64,000 nt of DNA from Chryseobacterium potabilaquae (GCF_902728265.1 NZ_CACVBR010000023.1:1-64000), one strand, 5' to 3'; shown: positions 18,979-28,632, numbered from the stretch's first letter. A program made the numbers and translations. The notes: a model not told the origin generated them from the sequence alone.

Positions 18979-20871
18979 TTAACTATCTTCTAAAAATTCT
19001 TGAAGCTCAAGCCATCTCATTTCATGACTTTCAAGTTTTTCTGAAATTGCTTCGAGATCAGCAGAGAGGATTGATATTTTTTCATAATCTGTCTCATTAT
19101 TAAGTTGATGAAGGATCTTTTCTCTTTTTTCTTCAAACTCAGGTATTTCTTTTTCGATTGATTCCAATTCTTTTTGTTCTTTAAAAGAAAGCTTTCTTTT
19201 TTTTGAAGGAGAGTTATTCGGAATTGTATTTTCTTTAGGTGGCTCGGACTTTACTATAATATTTTTTTCAGAAGCTTGTTCACGGCTTTTGGCTTCTCTG
19301 TATTCTGAGAAATTACCAATAAAGTCTTTTATTTTTCCATTTCCTTCAAACGCTAAAATATGATCCACAATTCTATCCATAAAATATCTGTCGTGAGATA
19401 CAATGATAAGTGAACCTTGAAACTGTTGTAGGAAGTTTTCAAGAACGGTTAAAGTGGGAAGGTCAAGATCATTGGTAGGTTCATCAAAAATCAGGAAATT
19501 GGGATTTTGATATAAAATGTACATGAGATGTAGCCTTCTTTTTTCACCTCCCGAAAGTTTAGAAATAGGAGAATATTGTGTTTGATCATCAAATAAAAAA
19601 AGTCTTAAAAATTGTGATGCGGAAAGGCTTTTCCCATTAGCTAATGGATAAAACTCTGCAATTTCTTTAATAAAATCAATAACTCTTTCGTCTTCTTTAT
19701 AAGTTAAACCTTTTTGAGAGAAATATCCAAATGAAATAGTTTCTCCTTTTTCTATTTCACCATGGTCTACTTTTTCTAAGCCCTGGATTATATTGAGTAG
19801 GGTTGATTTTCCGGCTCCATTTTTCCCAACAATTCCTACCTTTTCACCTCGCTGAAATTGATAGCTAAAATCTTTAAGTAGAACTTTACTGCCAAAACTT
19901 TTATCAATATTCTTAAGTTCTAGAATTTTTTTACCTAAGCGTTTCATTTCAAAATCTAATTCCAGTCCTTGTTTTCGAGTGTCCGTTTTTGCTACTTTTT
20001 CCGTTTCATAAAAGGAATCAATTCGACTTTTTGATTTCGTTGTTCTTGCTTTAGGCTGTCTTCGCATCCACTCAAGTTCTTTTCGATAAAGGTTATTGGC
20101 TTTATCGATAGTCGCGTTAAGATTTTCTTCTCGAATCATTTTGTTTTCAAGATAAGTAGCATACGATCCATTATGGACATAGAGGTTTCTGTCTTCCATT
20201 TCCCAAATAGTATCGCATACACTGTCAAGAAAATACCTGTCGTGGGTTACAAGTAATAGCGTAACTTTAGCTTTGTTTAAATAACTTTCAAGCCATTCTA
20301 CCATTTCTACATCAAGGTGGTTGGTTGGCTCGTCCATAATTAATAGGGTATGACGATGTTCAGCTCTGGTCTCTGTCAGTAATTTGGCTAAAGCAACTCT
20401 TTTTATTTGTCCTCCTGAAAGGGTTTTCATCGTTGCTTCAAGATCTGTGATTTTAAGCTGAGAGAGAATTTGTTTCATTTCGTTCTCTAGATCCCATGCT
20501 TTATGGGTTTCCATTTCAGCTAATGCTTTTTCAATAAAATCATGATCTGTGGAATGAAGAGATTGATGATAGTTCTTGAGGGCTAAGATAGGTGCTGAAT
20601 CCAGAGTCATCATAAATTCCTCAATCGTAAGATTGGGATCATAATCAATCTCTTGATCAAAAAGGACAACTTGAATATCTTTATTAATAATTATGTTTCC
20701 ATGATCTGCAATTTCTTTACCCATTAAAATTTTTAATAAGGTAGATTTTCCGCTTCCATTTTTGGCAACGATTGCAATTTTATCACCTTCATTAATATTG
20801 AAGGAAATATTTTCAAATAGAACTTTTATTCCATAGGATTTTGTAAGGTCTTCAGCTGCAACGTAGTTCAT
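18979..20871 (-). CDS. ABC-F family ATPase (Uup-like)
   Basis: A 630-residue soluble protein with two complete ABC domains and no membrane span. Walker A motifs are GKNGSGKST (near residue 38) and GKNGAGKST (near residue 350); signatures are LSGGQIKR and LSGGEKRR; Walker B motifs are LLIMDEPTNHLD and FLIFDEPTNDLD. The interdomain linker and a basic, coiled-coil C-terminal extension (residues about 540-630) resemble Uup, which acts on ribosomes or on DNA branch structures. Antibiotic-resistance ABC-F proteins share the layout, but the C-terminal coiled coil favours the housekeeping Uup type. Confidence 0.93.
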   Translation of the reverse strand: MNYVAAEDLTKSYGIKVLFENISFNINEGDKIAIVAKNGSGKSTLLKILMGKEIADHGNIIINKDIQVVLFDQEIDYDPNLTIEEFMMTLDSAPILALKNYHQSLHSTDHDFIEKALAEMETHKAWDLENEMKQILSQLKITDLEATMKTLSGGQIKRVALAKLLTETRAEHRHTLLIMDEPTNHLDVEMVEWLESYLNKAKVTLLLVTHDRYFLDSVCDTIWEMEDRNLYVHNGSYATYLENKMIREENLNATIDKANNLYRKELEWMRRQPKARTTKSKSRIDSFYETEKVAKTDTRKQGLELDFEMKRLGKKILELKNIDKSFGSKVLLKDFSYQFQRGEKVGIVGKNGAGKSTLLNIIQGLEKVDHGEIEKGETISFGYFSQKGLTYKEDERVIDFIKEIAEFYPLANGKSLSASQFLRLFLFDDQTQYSPISKLSGGEKRRLHLMYILYQNPNFLIFDEPTNDLDLPTLTVLENFLQQFQGSLIIVSHDRYFMDRIVDHILAFEGNGKIKDFIGNFSEYREAKSREQASEKNIIVKSEPPKENTIPNNSPSKKRKLSFKEQKELESIEKEIPEFEEKREKILHQLNNETDYEKISILSADLEAISEKLESHEMRWLELQEFLEDS

Positions 20872-20986
20872 TTCAATTTAAATTTCGTGATGCGAAAATA
20901 CAAAATATAGATGTTTAAGTATATAAAATATCATTTGTAATGTTTTTTAATGTAGATTTGATATAACTAATTAAAAAATACAAACC

Positions 20987-21502
20987 ATGATGCAAATTAA
21001 TTTTCTGGCTATTTTTGTAGCCGCTTTAGTCCCCCTAATTATGGGCTTTATTTGGTATAATCCAAAGGTTTTTGGGCAAGTTTGGATGGAAGAAGCGGGT
21101 TTGACAGAAGATAAAATGAAAGGAACGAATGTGGGAGTATTCATTTTTTCTTTAATTTTATCCGTATTGATATCCTATTTTTTACAGTTCGTAACCATAC
21201 ACCAATTTGGTGCTTTGGGGATGATTGGAGGAGACGTAATGAATGCAAATGATTCATACCAAGCATTTATGAAAGATTATGGAATGGCTTACCGTTCGTT
21301 CGGTCATGGTGCCTTACATTCTTTTATCGCTGGCGTTTTATTTGTCTTCCCTTTGATTGCTATTAATGCGATGTTTGAAAGAAAGTCTTGGAAATATACC
21401 ATGATTAACACGGCATATTGGACCATTACGATAACCATTATGGGAGGTATTATTTGTGGATGGTATGCAATGGACGGGTTTCATTGGGTGACTCAAAAAT
21501 AA
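20987..21502 (+). CDS. DUF1761 family membrane protein
   Basis: A 171-residue protein with four hydrophobic helices. The first block, AALVPLIMGFIWYNPKVFGQVWM, is the family hallmark (a helix followed by WYxPxxFGxxWM). Later helices carry the conserved GALHSFIAGVLFVFPLIAIN and YWTITITIMGGIICGWY. The family has no established function. It ends in a strong hairpin terminator whose T-run abuts the next start codon. Confidence 0.9.
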   Translation: MMQINFLAIFVAALVPLIMGFIWYNPKVFGQVWMEEAGLTEDKMKGTNVGVFIFSLILSVLISYFLQFVTIHQFGALGMIGGDVMNANDSYQAFMKDYGMAYRSFGHGALHSFIAGVLFVFPLIAINAMFERKSWKYTMINTAYWTITITIMGGIICGWYAMDGFHWVTQK

Positions 21503-21520
21503 AATAACGAACTAAAAAAT

Positions 21521-21544
21521 AAGGCTGCATTTGTAGCCTTTTTT
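21521..21544 (+). terminator. Terminator directly abutting the next start codon
   Basis: AAGGCT pairs with AGCCTT around GCATTTGT, followed by TTTT and at once by the ATG of the next gene. The hairpin is a normal terminator for the DUF1761 gene, but it leaves no room for a separate leader of the downstream gene. Confidence 0.75.
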
Positions 21545-22684
21545 ATGCCTTATACGTTTGAAATACATAAAAATCCTTCAGAATTACCTTCTAATTGGGA
21601 TGATATTATTGGGAGCTACAATGTAATGCTATCTCAAGGGTATTTATGTGCATTATACACGTCAGCGCCAAGTAATATGAAATGCTATCATGTGGCAGTT
21701 TTCCAGGACAATGAATTAATAGGAGGTGTTATATTTCAATACTTGGATTTTCAATATCATTCTACTTTTCAGAAAAATGAAGTTTGGTGCAGTATTAGAA
21801 ACTTCTTAGCAAGAAGATATAGTAAGAATGTGATGATCTTAGGAAATAATATGTTGACCGGGCAAAATGGATTCTATTTTGATACATCAAAAATTTCTGT
21901 GGAAGAATTGTTTTATCTTTTGATGGAAATTGTACAAAAAATGCAAAAAGAGGTAGGAAAGACATCATTGATAATTTTTAAAGATTATCAAGAAAGTTTT
22001 CTTCCCTATTTTAATACTGAAATGTATTCGTCGTATTATAAATTTGCAGTTCAGCCTAATATGATATTGGACATTAGAGGTAATTGGAATAATTTTGAAG
22101 GTTATTTAAGTGATTTTTCCAAAAAATACCGAGCAAGAGCAAAATCGGCTAAGAACAAGCTTGTTGGTATAGAGAAACACGAGATGAGCATTAATGATAT
22201 TAAGAAGCATCAGGAAGTAATGGATATTCTTTATCAAAATGTGGCAGAGAATGCTCCTTTTAATACATTTTTCCTTTCAAAACATCATTTTGAGGAAATG
22301 AAAAAAGAGTTAAATGAGAGTTTTAGGGTGTTTGGATATTTTCTGAATAAAAGATTGATAGGCTTTTATACTTTAATACTCAACGATAAAGATATTGATA
22401 CTTATTTTTTAGGATATGATAAATTGCTTCAAAAAGAAAAACAAGTGTATCTGAATATGCTTTTTGATATGGTGGAGTTTGGAATTAAAAACCATTATAG
22501 GAGGATCATTTTTGGACGAACAGCTTTAGAAATAAAATCTACCGTAGGAGCAGAACCTGTCAAAATTTTTGGATTGATAAAGCATAGAAACAGGATGTTG
22601 AATAGATTGATAAAGATTATTTTCCCATCAGTAAATCCTGAAACAGAATGGATTCAACGAAAACCATTTAAGGAGAATGATTAG
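21545..22684 (+). CDS. GNAT/FemAB-like acetyltransferase domain protein
   Basis: A 379-residue cytoplasmic protein. The N-terminal half contains FEIHKNPSELPSNWDDI and a block NELIGGVIFQYLDFQ, the pattern of the tandem GNAT fold called the BioF2-like acetyltransferase domain. The C-terminal half carries KYRARAKSAKNKL (a FemAB-type helix), RLIGFYTLILNDKDIDTYFLGYDK and a late GRTALEIKSTVGAEP. Related proteins add acyl or amino-acid groups to peptidoglycan or lipid precursors, but the substrate cannot be read here. The ATG lies immediately after an upstream terminator. Confidence 0.8.
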   Translation: MPYTFEIHKNPSELPSNWDDIIGSYNVMLSQGYLCALYTSAPSNMKCYHVAVFQDNELIGGVIFQYLDFQYHSTFQKNEVWCSIRNFLARRYSKNVMILGNNMLTGQNGFYFDTSKISVEELFYLLMEIVQKMQKEVGKTSLIIFKDYQESFLPYFNTEMYSSYYKFAVQPNMILDIRGNWNNFEGYLSDFSKKYRARAKSAKNKLVGIEKHEMSINDIKKHQEVMDILYQNVAENAPFNTFFLSKHHFEEMKKELNESFRVFGYFLNKRLIGFYTLILNDKDIDTYFLGYDKLLQKEKQVYLNMLFDMVEFGIKNHYRRIIFGRTALEIKSTVGAEPVKIFGLIKHRNRMLNRLIKIIFPSVNPETEWIQRKPFKEND

Positions 22685-22700
22685 CAATTATTTTTTATAA

Positions 22701-23564
22701 TTAATCTAATGTTAGCCTTTTCAGTGACCATATACTTCCGTTGTAAATATCTAAATCTACTTTGGTATTAATTCCGTGAACAATTCCGTTTTCTGTAAAT
22801 TGCCAAAAATCCCAACTGCCATTCGGAGTGGGGCTTGGAACATCGTTATAGTTGGCCAGCCATAATGGATAATTTTGAAACTCCTCCTCTAGGAAATCTT
22901 TATAGTAATTATAATAAGTGTAAATAATCGGTTTTTGTCCGTATGCTTCCTCAATAATTTTACACCATACTTTTAAATCTTCAATGAGCTTTTGGTTTGT
23001 TTTTCGTTTAGGTACTTTTTCAATATCTAAAATGGGAGGGAGGTCTCCACTTTCTAATTTTACATTTTCTAAAAAATTGTTGGCTTGAATAATAGGGTCT
23101 TCATCGGCGCGATAAAAATGATATGCCCCACGAATCATGTCATGTTTTTTTGCTTCTTTCCAAAATTGATTAAAATGTTTATCTGAATTTTGATTTCCCA
23201 TAGTGGCTCGGATGACCACAAATTCTAGCGGAATTATTTTATTTCCTACACTGAGGCTATCCCACTGTATATCTTCTATATTTTGATAATGTGAAATATC
23301 GAAGCCATAGGTTTTGTCGAGATTCTCTGAAATAATTTTTTGAATTCTTAGACTTTCGACTTCGGTATTTTGAAGTTTTTTGTGGACGACTCTATTAAAA
23401 TATAATGCATAATAATAGCTTATATTTTTTTTTAGATACAATCCCGTTCCTATTAAAGTCAGCATTAATAGGGCTAAAAAGATATTTCTATAGAAAAAAT
23501 AATTTTTTCTTCTCGCCTGATGGATCTTTCTAGAGGTTTGTTTATGGTACTTTTTTTGTGGCAT
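22701..23564 (-). CDS. Membrane-anchored glycoside hydrolase family 25 lysozyme
   Basis: A 287-residue protein with a basic N-terminal tail (about 25 residues), one membrane helix (NIFLALLMLTLIGTGLYL) and a periplasmic GH25 domain. Catalytic-site blocks are YGFDISHYQ (near residue 92), FVVIRATMG, GAYHFYRADEDP and DLPPILDIE, with the acidic pair expected in GH25 muramidases. It cuts the beta-1,4 bond between N-acetylmuramic acid and N-acetylglucosamine. It is convergent with the acetyltransferase gene. Likely a cell-wall remodelling enzyme; no phage genes surround it. Confidence 0.93.
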   Translation of the reverse strand: MPQKKYHKQTSRKIHQARRKNYFFYRNIFLALLMLTLIGTGLYLKKNISYYYALYFNRVVHKKLQNTEVESLRIQKIISENLDKTYGFDISHYQNIEDIQWDSLSVGNKIIPLEFVVIRATMGNQNSDKHFNQFWKEAKKHDMIRGAYHFYRADEDPIIQANNFLENVKLESGDLPPILDIEKVPKRKTNQKLIEDLKVWCKIIEEAYGQKPIIYTYYNYYKDFLEEEFQNYPLWLANYNDVPSPTPNGSWDFWQFTENGIVHGINTKVDLDIYNGSIWSLKRLTLD

Positions 23565-23615
23565 AAAGTTTTACAAAACTAGTTTTTTTAACAGCTAAAT
23601 GCTAAATAAAATCAG

Positions 23616-23623
23616 TAAATTTG
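23616..23623 (+). promoter_or_regulatory. -7 box of a probably leaderless NDH-2 transcript
   Basis: TAAATTTG ends six bases before the ATG at 23630, so transcription should begin at or within one or two bases of the start codon. Confidence 0.5.
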
Positions 23624-23629
23624 TGTACT

Positions 23630-24892
23630 ATGGAAACACGCGAAAAAATCATCATTATAGGAGGAGGTTTTGCGGGATTACAGCTTGCAAAGACATTGAA
23701 TAATAAAAATAAAAAAATAATTATTCTTGATAGGGTTAACCATCATATGTTTCAACCCCTCTTTTATCAGGTTGCGTGTGGAAGAATTGAACCTTCCAAT
23801 ATTTCCTTTCCATTTAGGAAAATTTTTCAACGATCAAGAAATATACAGTTTCGTCTAACTGAAGTTAAAGAAATTGATACTACTAATAATAAGGTAATTG
23901 CTGATGAAGCTGAATTTACTTATGATAAGTTGATCATAGCAACGGGCTGTAAAACTAATTTTTTTGGAAATCAAGATCTTGAAAGCAAAGCTTTTGGAAT
24001 GAAGAATACCCAAGAGGCCATTAGCATAAGAAACCATGTTTTAATGACTTTTGAAAAATTAATTATAGAAAAGAGCCGGAGTGATGATGGAAATTGGAAT
24101 ATTGTTATAGTGGGAAGTGGACCTACGGGAGTGGAGCTGGCGGGTGCTTTTGCAGAAATGAAAAAAGAAATTCTTCCAAGGGATTATCCCTATATGAATT
24201 TTAATCAGTTAAAAATTATCTTGGTAAGCTCTACGGAAAAACCATTAGCGGTGATGAGCTCCGAAGCCCAAGATAAATCTGAAAAATATCTTAAAGAATT
24301 AGGAGTTGTATTTCTAAGCGATGAATATGTAACAGATTATGATGGAAATAATGTGTATACGAAAAGTGGAAAAGAAATACCTTCTAACAATGTAATTTGG
24401 GCAGCGGGTGTAATCGGAAATGTAGTGAATGGATTCCCTGAAGAAAAATTAGTGAGAAATAGATATAAAGTGGATCGATATAATAAGATAGAAGGGTATG
24501 ATGCTATTTTTGCGATCGGAGATATTGCATATATGGAGACTCCAAAGTATCCAAATGGGCATCCTCAGGTTGCCAATGTGGCAATTAATCAGGCAAAAAA
24601 TTTAGGAAGAAATCTATTAAAGAAAAGTATTAATGAATGGCAAGAGTATGAATATGATGATAAAGGGTCATTAGCGACCATCGGTAAGCATAGAGCAGTG
24701 GTCGATTTACCATTTATAAAATTTCAAGGATTTTTTGCATGGTATTTCTGGATGTTCTTACATCTTATGTTGATTTTAAGTGTAAGAAATAAACTTGCTG
24801 TTTTCTTTAATTGGATGTGGAGCTATTTTAATAAGGATTCATCTTTACGACTCATTATTTTGCCTAATAAGAAAAATGAAACATTACAATGA
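23630..24892 (+). CDS. ndh: Type II NADH dehydrogenase (NAD(P)/FAD-dependent oxidoreductase)
   Basis: About 420 residues. I use the ATG at 23630 ([13 protein letters not shown]); the frame extends three codons further only with TTG. FAD-binding [11 protein letters not shown] opens the protein, and a second nucleotide-binding motif, [16 protein letters not shown], lies near residue 165. The C-terminal block [15 protein letters not shown] ([12 protein letters not shown]) and the amphipathic helices after it fit membrane-associated single-subunit NADH:quinone oxidoreductase. It feeds electrons to menaquinone without pumping protons. The stop overlaps the trmD start by four bases (ATGA), so both are translated from one message. 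Confidence 0.92.
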   Translation: METREKIIIIGGGFAGLQLAKTLNNKNKKIIILDRVNHHMFQPLFYQVACGRIEPSNISFPFRKIFQRSRNIQFRLTEVKEIDTTNNKVIADEAEFTYDKLIIATGCKTNFFGNQDLESKAFGMKNTQEAISIRNHVLMTFEKLIIEKSRSDDGNWNIVIVGSGPTGVELAGAFAEMKKEILPRDYPYMNFNQLKIILVSSTEKPLAVMSSEAQDKSEKYLKELGVVFLSDEYVTDYDGNNVYTKSGKEIPSNNVIWAAGVIGNVVNGFPEEKLVRNRYKVDRYNKIEGYDAIFAIGDIAYMETPKYPNGHPQVANVAINQAKNLGRNLLKKSINEWQEYEYDDKGSLATIGKHRAVVDLPFIKFQGFFAWYFWMFLHLMLILSVRNKLAVFFNWMWSYFNKDSSLRLIILPNKKNETLQ

Positions 24893-25560
24893 GAATTGAT
24901 ATAATAAGTGTACTGCCGGAGCTGATGGAAAGTCCATTCAGGACATCGATATTGAAAAGAGCAGTAGATAAAGGATTGGTTGAGGTTTATTTTCATCACT
25001 TGAGAGATTGGGCTACAAATAAACATAGGCAGATAGATGATGAACCCTATGGAGGTGGGGCAGGGATGGTTATGATGGTAGAACCTTTAGACAAGTGTAT
25101 TTCGGAACTTAAGTCTCAAAGAAATTATGATGAGGTAATATATTTGACACCTGATGGGGTTACTTTAAATCAAAAAATAGCCAATACACTTTCTATAAAG
25201 AAAAATTTAATCTTTTTATGTGGTCATTATAAAGGAATTGATCAGAGGGTAAGAGATTTACACATTACGAAGGAAATTTCTATTGGAGATTATGTTCTTA
25301 CAGGAGGAGAATTGGCAGCTTGTGTTTTGGCAGATTCTGTAATTAGATTACTTCCAGGAGTTCTTAATGATGAACAAAGTGCGTTGACAGACAGTTTTCA
25401 AGATGATCTGTTGTCTCCTCCCATATATACAAGACCAGAGGTTTATAAAGGATTGGAAGTCCCAAAAGTGTTGTTAAGTGGTAATTTCAATAAAATTGAA
25501 GAATGGAGGCATGATGAAGCAGTGAGAATAACTCAAGAAAAACGACCTGATTTATTTTAA
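24889..25560 (+). CDS. trmD: tRNA (guanosine(37)-N1)-methyltransferase
   Basis: A 223-residue SPOUT-class methyltransferase that makes m1G37 in tRNAs and prevents frameshifting. Motifs: [13 protein letters not shown] at the start, [18 protein letters not shown], the knotted SAM site [12 protein letters not shown] and [17 protein letters not shown] with the catalytic aspartate region, and [16 protein letters not shown]. The length is normal. It overlaps the NDH-2 gene by four bases. Unlike many bacteria, rplS, rimM and rpsP are not its neighbours here. Confidence 0.97.
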   Translation: MRIDIISVLPELMESPFRTSILKRAVDKGLVEVYFHHLRDWATNKHRQIDDEPYGGGAGMVMMVEPLDKCISELKSQRNYDEVIYLTPDGVTLNQKIANTLSIKKNLIFLCGHYKGIDQRVRDLHITKEISIGDYVLTGGELAACVLADSVIRLLPGVLNDEQSALTDSFQDDLLSPPIYTRPEVYKGLEVPKVLLSGNFNKIEEWRHDEAVRITQEKRPDLF

Positions 25561-26283
25561 CACTTTTTAATCAATTTTAACCTAAATTTCGATTTTGGCG
25601 ATAAAACTATCAATAGAGAGCAATAAATAATCAATAAAGATCAATAATGTCTAATCATTTATCTTCAATTTTGCGAAGTTAATTATTTTAAATAAATTAA
25701 CAACAATAAAAGCGATAAATAGAGTGATTGAAATAATTTCTATAAAATCTTTTATTATTTTTTTTAGAAATGCTTAAAATCAGCAATGCATCATTGTTAT
25801 TTTACATTTTGAATAAGGAAAAATGCTTATTACAGGGATGTTTGCCGATGCTCTTCAAAAAAAATATAACAGATTTGTAAATTTTTTTTGGGGAAATATA
25901 AAGTCACAAATAAACTTAGATAAGTTTTGTAAACTAGACAGTTATGTTTTACAAGTGATTTTTATAAAATAGATATTGATATTATAATTGAGCTTTTTCT
26001 GCTTTATGTCTTAAAAAAGTAAAAAAAATAAACAAGTTTTATAAAAATGGTACAATATTTGCTGCGTAATTTGTTTATAATATTTTAAGCATAATTAATT
26101 GTTACTATTGAATTTATTTTTTTAATAAAAACGAGAGAAAACGAAGCGCATTTGTCACTCTTTTTTTAATATTTTATTGAAAATAATTTTATTATTATTG
26201 TGTTTTGAATATAAAATTAGCTTTGAAGCCTTGTGAAAAATAATAAATTTACACTTCAATCTGATGAAAAATCAAAATAATGC
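25561..26283. other. Long non-coding stretch with four phased CAATA repeats
   Basis: 723 bases with no convincing gene; the only ATG-started frame of any size is a 36-codon one from 25770 without family features. Near its start, CAATA recurs at 25611, 25621, 25632 and 25642, that is every 10-11 bases. Homopolymer A and T runs are frequent further on. The promoter of the following nuclease gene must lie here. Confidence 0.5.
25611..25646 (+). repeat. Four direct CAATA repeats at helical spacing
   Basis: CAATA starts at 25611, 25621, 25632 and 25642 (steps of 10, 11 and 10). Three of the four are ATCAATA. Same-face spacing suggests cooperative protein binding, but in AT-rich DNA a chance occurrence is possible. 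Confidence 0.45.
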
Positions 26284-27216
26284 GTGGTGATAGAGATATT
26301 ATGTTTTTATAATGTAGAAAATTTGTTTTTACCGGATCAAGTACCCATTCATAGAATGGATCCCACAAGATCAGGGTTGAAAAATTGGGACGAGAGAAAA
26401 TATAGTAGTAAACTTATTAGGTTATCACACGTTTTCAGTTTAATAAAAAAACAAAATGGGATATTACCTTTTATTATAGGTTTATCCGAAATTTCCGGAA
26501 GGGAAGTTCTAGAAGATTTGGTGAAGATGGATCCTTTTAACTCAGAATATGGAATTTTACATTATGATTCTATGGATGAAAGAAAGGTAGATGTAGCGAT
26601 GTTATATGATAAAACAAAAGTTGAAATTGTAGATTCGGAAACAATCACATTCTTCTTTGAGAAAATAAAAAAAAACACTGAAAATTACGACACAACTAGG
26701 GATGTACTTTATTCGAAAATTAGGTATAAAGAAAAAGAAGAGGTTATTCATATTTTTATTACCCATCTTCCTTCTCAACGAGAAAGAGATGTTAATAAGC
26801 CTAAGAGAACTTTTATACTTAATGAAATCCGTAAGCGGATAATAAATATTGAAGCGGAGAAGATCATTTTGTGTGGTGATTTTAACGAAAACCCAGATGA
26901 TGAAAATTTAGTTAAAATTCTTTATGACGATAAGGGTGAAAAAATACTAGAAAATCCTTTTTTAGAATTATTTCACACAAGAAATTACTCTACTTTTCAT
27001 TTAAAAACGGGATTGCTATTTGATCAAATACTATTATCAAAATCATTTTTTGATAAGACAGGATTGATTTTTCAAAATGCTGAAATATTCAATTCTAAAG
27101 AATTAAGTAGCAGATATAGAAAATTTGAAGGTAGACCCTTTCGTACCTATGCAGGAACACGATATTTAGGGGGCTATAGTGATCATTTTCCTGTTTTGAC
27201 AAAATTTAAATTATAA
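26284..27216 (+). CDS. Endonuclease/exonuclease/phosphatase family protein
   Basis: A 310-residue protein of the EEP fold. The N-terminal FYNVENLF is the usual opening, with the metal/phosphate-site asparagine. Other motifs are IGLSEISGREVL (metal-binding glutamate), VDVAMLYD, IHIFITHLPSQR, CGDFNENPDD (the GDFN motif) and the C-terminal YSDHFPVL with the catalytic histidine. All catalytic residues seem present. The start is GTG GTG: an ATG four bases earlier is in another frame and stops after ten codons. The substrate, DNA, RNA or a phosphate ester, is unknown. Confidence 0.9.
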   Translation: MVIEILCFYNVENLFLPDQVPIHRMDPTRSGLKNWDERKYSSKLIRLSHVFSLIKKQNGILPFIIGLSEISGREVLEDLVKMDPFNSEYGILHYDSMDERKVDVAMLYDKTKVEIVDSETITFFFEKIKKNTENYDTTRDVLYSKIRYKEKEEVIHIFITHLPSQRERDVNKPKRTFILNEIRKRIINIEAEKIILCGDFNENPDDENLVKILYDDKGEKILENPFLELFHTRNYSTFHLKTGLLFDQILLSKSFFDKTGLIFQNAEIFNSKELSSRYRKFEGRPFRTYAGTRYLGGYSDHFPVLTKFKL

Positions 27217-27286
27217 AAAAAAACATAAAAAAACATTTTATATAATAATATAAAAAAACATGAATAATAAAAAAAAAATGTAGAAG

Positions 27287-27757
27287 ATGAAAAATTCAAG
27301 CAACACAAACTACCATTTAGATTCCATCGACAAAGAAATCATTTATATGTTGATGGACAACGCTAAAACATCTTTAGCACATATTTCGAAAAATGTTGGA
27401 ATTTCTACAACAGCGGTACACCAGAGAATTAAAAAACTGGAACAAGCAGGGGTAATAGAAAACTCAATATCATTTTTGAATCCAAAGAAGATTGGATACA
27501 AAGTGGTATCATATATTGGTGTTTTCTTAGATCAACCTGGGCATTATCCTGAAGTTGTGAAGTCTCTAAAAGACATTAATGAAGTTGTAGAGGCTCATTA
27601 CACAACAGGGAATTATACCATCTTTCTGAAAGTACTTTGTAAGGATAATGATCATTTGATGCAGATTCTTAATAAACTTCAAAAGCTTAAAGGAGTGATA
27701 AGAACTGAAACTTTCATATCTTTGGAACAAGGTATTTACAGACAATTGAAAGTATAA
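27287..27757 (+). CDS. Lrp/AsnC family transcriptional regulator
   Basis: A 156-residue regulator. Residues about 12-65 form the winged HTH (LDSIDKEIIYMLMDNAKTSLAHISKNVGISTTAVHQRIKKLEQAGVI), and residues about 75-150 form the RAM/AsnC ligand-binding ferredoxin-like domain (VSYIGVFLDQPGHYPEVV, HYTTGNYTIFLKVLCKD). It is four bases from the deoC start, so the two genes very likely share a transcript and the regulator may respond to a metabolite of nucleoside or amino-acid catabolism. Confidence 0.94.
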   Translation: MKNSSNTNYHLDSIDKEIIYMLMDNAKTSLAHISKNVGISTTAVHQRIKKLEQAGVIENSISFLNPKKIGYKVVSYIGVFLDQPGHYPEVVKSLKDINEVVEAHYTTGNYTIFLKVLCKDNDHLMQILNKLQKLKGVIRTETFISLEQGIYRQLKV

Positions 27758-27761
27758 TGAT

Positions 27762-28505
27762 ATGAATATTGCTCAATATTTGGATTCAACATATTTGAAG
27801 ACTCCTGAACAATCAGGAGTCTCGAACGAAGAAACATTACAAAAAAATATAAGTCTTGCTCAGGAAGCAATTGATAACGGAATATTTGCTGTTATGATTC
27901 GTCCGGACTATGTATCTGATATTAAAAAATATCTAAAAGATAAGAATTCAAATGTTGTAGTAGGAACTGTAATTGGTTTTCATGAGGGAACTTATTCTCT
28001 ACAAGAAAAGCTTACAGAAGCCTCCAAAGCAATTAATGATGGAGCAGATGAGCTAGATTTTGTTATTAATTTTAAAGCTTATCTTAAGGGAGACCTATCT
28101 CTGGTAGAAGAAGAATTTGTGAGATGTACAAGCTTATGTTTGCAACACCATAAAGTGGTAAAATGGATCATAGAAATTGCTGCTCTTACTAATGAACAGA
28201 TTGCTGATATTACTAAGAGTATATCAACTTGGGCCGAAAAGAAATTTTCAGACAATGATCTATCACATATTTTTGTAAAATCTTCAACAGGTTTTTATGA
28301 AACTATTGGAGGAAAACCTAATGGAGCTACATTTGAAGGGATAAAAATTATGCTTGATAATGCCGGAAGGCTTCCTGTAAAAGCTGCAGGAGGAGTGAGA
28401 ACCCCCGAAGATGCAGAAAAAATGATTAATATGGGAGTGCGGAGAATAGGAACTTCTTCAGCATTGGCACTCATTAAAAATCATACTGCTTCAGATACAT
28501 ATTAA
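27762..28505 (+). CDS. deoC: Deoxyribose-phosphate aldolase
   Basis: A 247-residue class I aldolase that splits 2-deoxyribose-5-phosphate into glyceraldehyde-3-phosphate and acetaldehyde in deoxynucleoside breakdown. Motifs: LDSTYLKTPE at the start, GADELDFVINF, VKWIIEIAALT (the Schiff-base or proton-relay lysine region), HIFVKSSTGFY with the Schiff-base lysine, and VKAAGGVRTPEDA with the second catalytic lysine. It is directly downstream of an Lrp-type regulator and ends at a strong terminator. Slightly longer than E. coli-like short forms but typical for Bacteroidetes. Confidence 0.95.
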   Translation: MNIAQYLDSTYLKTPEQSGVSNEETLQKNISLAQEAIDNGIFAVMIRPDYVSDIKKYLKDKNSNVVVGTVIGFHEGTYSLQEKLTEASKAINDGADELDFVINFKAYLKGDLSLVEEEFVRCTSLCLQHHKVVKWIIEIAALTNEQIADITKSISTWAEKKFSDNDLSHIFVKSSTGFYETIGGKPNGATFEGIKIMLDNAGRLPVKAAGGVRTPEDAEKMINMGVRRIGTSSALALIKNHTASDTY

Positions 28506-28577
28506 TTTATACAACAAAATTTTATTAATTTCTAAAAAGATACTGAATTGAACAAATTTGACTAGTTTTTAATAAAG

Positions 28578-28600
28578 AAATCCGGCTTAATGCCGGATTT
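28578..28600. terminator. Terminator between deoC and dusB
   Basis: AAATCCGGC pairs with GCCGGATTT around TTAAT, with A and T runs on either side so it can serve both converging genes. Confidence 0.85.
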
Positions 28601-28632
28601 TTAGTTTAATTAGATTAGAGTAAGCCCCTATC

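Noticed and set aside
22701..23564. Prophage endolysin
   Set aside because: The protein is GH25 but has a membrane anchor and no holin or phage genes around it.
25611..25646. CRISPR-like array or plasmid iterons
   Set aside because: Units are only five to seven bases with no spacers, and no cas, rep or phage genes are near.
25770..25880. 36-codon frame in the stretch after trmD
   Set aside because: No leader, promoter or family resemblance; likely chance.
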